Assembly (NCBI RefSeq): GCF_003663945.1
Contig: NZ_RCCH01000008.1
Span: forward strand, 1-64,000
DNA from: Lacinutrix venerupis
GTDB lineage: Bacteria > Bacteroidota > Bacteroidia > Flavobacteriales > Flavobacteriaceae
Direction: 5' to 3'
DNA: 64,000 bases
Below are positions 60,066 to 64,000 of this stretch, piece after piece (the first letter of the stretch is position 1; each line of letters starts with the position of its first letter). A program made the position numbers and the translations under genes. A model generated the notes under the pieces. It worked only from the letters and a program-made list of their open reading frames with translations. It searched no databases and had not been told where the DNA came from.

Positions 60066-61097
60066 TTACTCTACTTCTTCTAGCGTATAAGTTTGATTAA
60101 ACAGGTCCATAGTAACTTTGTAATTTCCTGCAGTGACAATAATATTATCTCCGCCAGAGTCTAAAGTGCCATCTACACCAGTGTCTCCAAAGTTATTTCC
60201 CCAATCATTATTTAATCTAAACTTTAACTCTCCATCTACTAAAGTTACATAGGTTATATAAATGTCGTTTCCAGCTGGATACATTGGCCAGTCTGTGCCG
60301 TCCCATCCATTAGGAGTAGAGTCTCCTACTAATCCCCAGATATCTTCACTAGAAGCATCTTCTAATGTATAAGTAAGGGCATTTAAATTAAAGGTAACAT
60401 AATATGTTCCAGCAGTTACAGCTATATTATCTCCGCCACCTTCTAAAGTACCATCTGCACCAGTATCTCCATAATTTACTGTCCAATCATTATTTTCTCT
60501 AAATTTAATTTCTCCATCAATTAAATATATATATGTTGCAAATACACCTTCCGTATCTGTTTTATAGAAAGGAACATCTGGTCCATCCCATGAGTTTGGT
60601 GTTGCACTACCAACAATACCCCAATTAGTACTTAGGTCTGAAAGTGCAGGATAAGGTGTCACAGTTAAATTAACAGCTTCAGAATAAACACTAGTTACTG
60701 TACTTAATTGAACTTCAAGTTTAAGTTGTACTTGAGATTCTTCATTAGGTGGTAATTCTAATGCTATTAGTAAGGAATTTAATTCTTGAGCAGTGAATGT
60801 TTTTTCTAAAGGCATAGTAGCTGTAGAACTTTGCGCAGATGAAAAATCACCGTTATTAGTATCTACTAAAACTTTATATGCAATTGGCGCAGCATTAAAA
60901 CCAAAATCTGGAGCTGTCCAAGTTACTGTTAAAGCTTCTTGGTCTGCGTTAGCTTCTGTTAAAACTACTTCGTTTTCAGATAGCGTTACTAACGGTATTC
61001 CGTTGTTGTTTAATTCTGTTATTTCCGTATCATCGCAACTCACAAAAAGAGTTGCAATGCATAACGAAAGGACTAATTTATAAAATATGTTTTTCAT
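60066..61097 (-). CDS. susE: SusE-like starch-binding outer-membrane lipoprotein
   Basis: This 343-residue protein has a lipobox-type signal peptide (ATLFVSC, Cys about 21) and a SusE N-terminal domain (about 30-148, with LTVTWTAPDFGF). Two tandem starch-binding modules of about 89 residues follow (158-246 and 253-340). Each opens with W-GxVGxxTPNxWDG and contains the LKFR...NDW-NxGD-G-DGTL and GGDN-I-VTAG motifs. It would sit on the cell surface and hold starch for SusCD. The gene follows susD with an 11-nt gap. Confidence 0.9.
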   Translation of the reverse strand: MKNIFYKLVLSLCIATLFVSCDDTEITELNNNGIPLVTLSENEVVLTEANADQEALTVTWTAPDFGFNAAPIAYKVLVDTNNGDFSSAQSSTATMPLEKTFTAQELNSLLIALELPPNEESQVQLKLEVQLSTVTSVYSEAVNLTVTPYPALSDLSTNWGIVGSATPNSWDGPDVPFYKTDTEGVFATYIYLIDGEIKFRENNDWTVNYGDTGADGTLEGGGDNIAVTAGTYYVTFNLNALTYTLEDASSEDIWGLVGDSTPNGWDGTDWPMYPAGNDIYITYVTLVDGELKFRLNNDWGNNFGDTGVDGTLDSGGDNIIVTAGNYKVTMDLFNQTYTLEEVE

Positions 61098-61108
61098 TTT
61101 AATAGTTA

Positions 61109-63013
61109 TTAATACCCTTCATTTTGAGAAAGGTTTGGGTTAACTGTTATAATACTGTTTGGTAAAGGAAATAGGTTTCTATAATTTGCAACAGAAGTTC
61201 CTTGAGGACTATTACCTTTAAATGGCCATAGGTATGCGTCTGTTGTAAAATAATTGTAACGTATTAAATCTGTACGTCTTTGTCCTTCCCAATATAATTC
61301 TCTTGATCTTTCGTCAAGTATAAAGTCTAAAGTAATGTCTCCGCTTGATACGTTAGCGCCTGGACCTCCATTTGCTCTTTCAATTAATTCGTTAATTTTT
61401 GTTGTAGCTAAATTTAAATCACCGCCACCGCCACCTCGAAGAGTTGCTTCGGCATAGTTTAAATAGATTTCTGCTAATCTAATTAAAGGAAGATCTGTGT
61501 CTACAAAATCTCCACCAGAATCAACACCTTGGTCACCATTACTGTCAATGTTTTTAAATTTAGTAACTGCATATCCATCTGTAAACTCTGAAATATCTTC
61601 GATTTCTAAATTTTGGCCATCTGCATAAAACATTGCACGTTGATCGCTAGTAGGAGTAAATGAAGTAATTGAATATGTAAGCGCATCTAAATCTAAAGTA
61701 ATATAATATGTTCCTGCAGTAACTGCAATATTCTCTCCTCCTGATTCTAGTGAACCATCTGCGCCATTATCACCATAATTGTTTCCCCAATCTTCGTTAA
61801 ATCTGAATTTTAAGAAACCATCTGTTAATTCTGTATATAGCGCATATTGATTTGTACCAGTTTGGTACATTTCTGTATCGGGACCTGTCCATCCGTTTGG
61901 TGTTCCGTCTCCTACAATTCCCCAATCTGACTGTGTACCTAATGCATTATTTAAATCTGCGATACTTAATTGCGGGAATTTTTCTACTAAGCTTTTAGTT
62001 GTTCTAAGGCCTGCCCAACCACCATTTACACCAAATTCTGTTGCATCCATTGCTCCTCCAATTGCAGCGTGTACTAAAAAAGTAGAACCACCATAGGTTT
62101 GAGATCTAAGACCATCGAAATTTAAAGTGAATATAAATTCGTTTTGAGCACCGTTAGTATCGTTGTCTGCTAAGAATAATTCATCATAAGCAGTTCCGTT
62201 ACCATTAGCGTCATTTGTATTAATACTATAAGTAGAATTTATAACATTGTTAGAATATGTTACACAGTCTGTGTAACGAGATGTTCCTGTCCACACTTCT
62301 GCATTTAGGTATAATTTAGATAATAATGCCCAGGCAGCAACCTCGTCTACTCTTCCATATTCGTTTGATCCACTTTGACTTAAGATGTTTTGAATTTCTA
62401 ATAATTCAGATTCTACAAAGTTAAATAGTTCTAGTCTTGATGCTTGTTGTGGTAAATCTGTTGATACTTCTGTAACAAGTGGTACATTACCATATAAATC
62501 TATTAAATTGTAATAAGCAAAGGCTCTTAAAAATCTTGCTTCGGCAATGAAAGTTTGTACTTCAATTTCTGATAATGCACTAGCATTTTCTATAAACGAG
62601 TTACAAAATGAAACTTCTTGTGCAAGTCTATAATACATTGCTTCAGTAAAATCGTTTCCTCCAGACCAATATTGCCCGTGTAAATCTGGTAAACCTGCGT
62701 CTCCCCAACCAACAACTGCGTGATCTGTAGTTAATTCATTTAAATTAAAAAGCATTCTAGAGTATTGTGAAAAACCTTCATCGATATCTGCAATATCTGC
62801 CTGCCCAGATGGACCTTGTTGACCTGTAAGTGCTAAACTAGCATACAACTTTGCTAATGCTCCTTTAGCTTCAACTGCATTTGCAAAAACGTCTTCTTCC
62901 GTAAAACTATCTGGATCGATAGGTGACTGATCTAAATCGTCGTGGCATGCTATTAGACCTAAGGCTAATACCATGAGTGCCATTAAATGTTTAAGTTCTT
63001 TTTTCATTTTCAT
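61109..63013 (-). CDS. susD: SusD/RagB-like protein with an inserted starch-binding module
   Basis: This 634-residue lipoprotein has a lipobox (GLIAC, Cys about 23) and TPR-like SusD helices (FIAEARFLRAFAYYNLIDLYGNVPLV, about 155-180). The C-terminal part has LPLIRLAEIYLNYAEA (about 508-523) and LDERSRELYWEGQRRTDLIR (about 566-585). It binds glycan at the mouth of the SusC transporter. Residues 363-452 form a starch-binding module (DWGIVGDGTPNGWTG ... GTYYITLDLDALTYSI) of the kind found twice in the neighbouring SusE, sitting between normal SusD segments. Without it the protein would have the usual length of about 545 residues. Gap to susC is 5 nt. Confidence 0.93.
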   Translation of the reverse strand: MKMKKELKHLMALMVLALGLIACHDDLDQSPIDPDSFTEEDVFANAVEAKGALAKLYASLALTGQQGPSGQADIADIDEGFSQYSRMLFNLNELTTDHAVVGWGDAGLPDLHGQYWSGGNDFTEAMYYRLAQEVSFCNSFIENASALSEIEVQTFIAEARFLRAFAYYNLIDLYGNVPLVTEVSTDLPQQASRLELFNFVESELLEIQNILSQSGSNEYGRVDEVAAWALLSKLYLNAEVWTGTSRYTDCVTYSNNVINSTYSINTNDANGNGTAYDELFLADNDTNGAQNEFIFTLNFDGLRSQTYGGSTFLVHAAIGGAMDATEFGVNGGWAGLRTTKSLVEKFPQLSIADLNNALGTQSDWGIVGDGTPNGWTGPDTEMYQTGTNQYALYTELTDGFLKFRFNEDWGNNYGDNGADGSLESGGENIAVTAGTYYITLDLDALTYSITSFTPTSDQRAMFYADGQNLEIEDISEFTDGYAVTKFKNIDSNGDQGVDSGGDFVDTDLPLIRLAEIYLNYAEATLRGGGGGDLNLATTKINELIERANGGPGANVSSGDITLDFILDERSRELYWEGQRRTDLIRYNYFTTDAYLWPFKGNSPQGTSVANYRNLFPLPNSIITVNPNLSQNEGY

Positions 63014-63018
63014 TTTTT

Positions 63019-64000
63019 TTAAAAGTCAATATTTACACCCATTACAAATGATCTAGGTCTTGGATAAAAGTTATTATCGATTCCTAGATTGATTTCTGGA
63101 TCTAAGCCATCGTAATCTGTTACTGTTAATACATTTTGTAAAGATCCATAGAATCTAAATGTTGTATTTTTTAATTTATCTAAAGTATAACCAATAGTAA
63201 TATTATCTATTTTAAAGAAAGATGCTTCTTGTATAAAATGATCACTTACGGCTGTGTTACCATCTATTACAGTAAAACCTGTATTGTAGTAATCTGTATG
63301 TATGTTAGATAAAATGCTGTTATTAGTTGCATTTGCTAAAACACCTCTATTTGCTTGAACATCGTTATACATATAGTTTCCTAAACTTGCTCTTGATTGT
63401 AAAGAGAAATCCCAATTTTTATAGCTTACATTAGTATTAAAGCCCATTAAAATATCTCCAAATGGGTCTTCTTTAATGTATTTATCATCATCATTAATAA
63501 TGTTATCTCCGTTTCTATCTACAAATACACCTTCTAATGGTGTTCCTGAAGCATCATAAACTTGCTCAAAAACATAAAAACTATTTGCAGATTCACTTTC
63601 TCTGTGTATTTGAACGGTATTACCAACACCTGTAGATATTCCACCTTTAGGTTGGTCAACTGATAATTTAGTAATTTCATTATCGTTAAAGGCTATGTTA
63701 TAGTTTATCGACCATTCAAAATCATCAGTTCTAACAGGTACTACATTTAGATTTAATTCTAAACCTTTGTTTTCCATGTTACCTATATTTTTATCAACTC
63801 TGTTTGCAAAATTAGTAAACGGATCCACCAAAGCATCAGCTATAAGATCATTTGTTTCCTTTATATAAGCGTTGATAGAACCTGATATGCGTCTATCAAG
63901 AAAAGCATAGTCTAACCCTAAGTTAAATGTTTTACCAATTTCCCAACGTAAGTCTTCATTAATTACTTCTGGTCTATAAGTTTGGTAAAATTGACTTCCA
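63019..64000 (-). CDS. susC: SusC/RagA-like TonB-dependent receptor (partial, C-terminal end)
   Basis: The frame is open through the right edge, so only about the last 327 residues are seen. They carry the SusC barrel end: NEDLRWEIGKTFNLGLDYAF, FTNFANRVDKNIGNMENKGLEL, FDILMGFNTNVSYKNWDFS-type strands, SFFKIDNITIGYTL and the final SFVMGVNIDF, whose terminal Phe is typical of barrels. A TTG at 63831 is an internal Leu codon, not a start. It imports maltodextrins with SusD in the outer membrane, driven by TonB. First of the visible genes in the starch locus. Confidence 0.95.
   Translation of the reverse strand, partial: GSQFYQTYRPEVINEDLRWEIGKTFNLGLDYAFLDRRISGSINAYIKETNDLIADALVDPFTNFANRVDKNIGNMENKGLELNLNVVPVRTDDFEWSINYNIAFNDNEITKLSVDQPKGGISTGVGNTVQIHRESESANSFYVFEQVYDASGTPLEGVFVDRNGDNIINDDDKYIKEDPFGDILMGFNTNVSYKNWDFSLQSRASLGNYMYNDVQANRGVLANATNNSILSNIHTDYYNTGFTVIDGNTAVSDHFIQEASFFKIDNITIGYTLDKLKNTTFRFYGSLQNVLTVTDYDGLDPEINLGIDNNFYPRPRSFVMGVNIDF

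Noticed and set aside
63019-63831. Complete 270-residue protein starting at a TTG at 63831
   Set aside because: The frame is open to the window edge and upstream codons read as SusC barrel; the TTG is an internal leucine.

Overview
The window comes from an AT-rich member of the Bacteroidota, most likely a marine member of the Flavobacteriaceae. The signs are SusC/SusD/SusE genes, type IX secretion sorting tails, promoters of the TTTG-N19-TAnnTTTG type, a DUF3098 gene beside ftsX, and BlaI/M56 and YgiQ genes in flavobacterial form. Shine-Dalgarno sequences are weak throughout. No insertion sequence, prophage, integrase or CRISPR array was seen.

Layout. 1-114: tail of an OmpA-family gene. 198-10145: an unusual signalling locus. 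It has a sigma/anti-sigma pair, divergent genes for a small exported protein, a lipoprotein and a 29-residue membrane peptide, then a PKD-domain protein, a secreted TPR-CHAT (caspase-like) protease, a retropepsin-like aspartic protease and a LuxR-type response regulator. After these come three tandem copies of an operator-promoter-short transcript-terminator unit and a 31-residue membrane peptide. 10218-31137: mostly housekeeping genes: a membrane zinc protease, leuS, ftsX, DUF3098, uppP, truB, a TonB-like gene, rpoN, asnS, an RND/MMPL transporter, a barrel protein, a thioredoxin-like protein, frr, pyrH, tsf, rpsB, rpsI and rplM. 31294-39388: an eight-gene surface-glycan operon (glycosyltransferases plus MBOAT/AlgJ-like O-acetylation). 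39478-49733: ygiQ, a TspO-like gene, a PLD-helicase-DUF3427 protein with a NUDIX partner behind polA, and a PhnA-type gene. 49786-53886: DUF4407 and a BlaI/M56 sensor pair with two operators. 54061-55633: an M20 dipeptidase and tRNA-Leu(UAG). 56162-64000: a starch/maltose utilisation locus (susC, susD, susE, GH13 amylase, T9SS protein) read on the minus strand.

How the parts may work together. In the first locus three genes or units on the plus strand share one promoter design: GGTAACA, a fixed 31-nt offset, then GnTGTA, with a -10-like ATATAA between. The obvious candidate to read it is the sigma factor encoded back-to-back with them. At the other end, each of the three tandem units carries TACGTA-N4-TACGTA exactly 23 nt upstream of a TATCTTTA box. 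This fits activation by the neighbouring LuxR-type regulator and production of three short, terminator-ended RNAs. The two proteases between them suggest a proteolytic envelope-signalling system. These links are inferred; the motifs and spacings are read directly.

In the starch locus the SusE-type starch-binding module occurs twice in SusE and a third time inserted inside SusD, a domain architecture worth checking.
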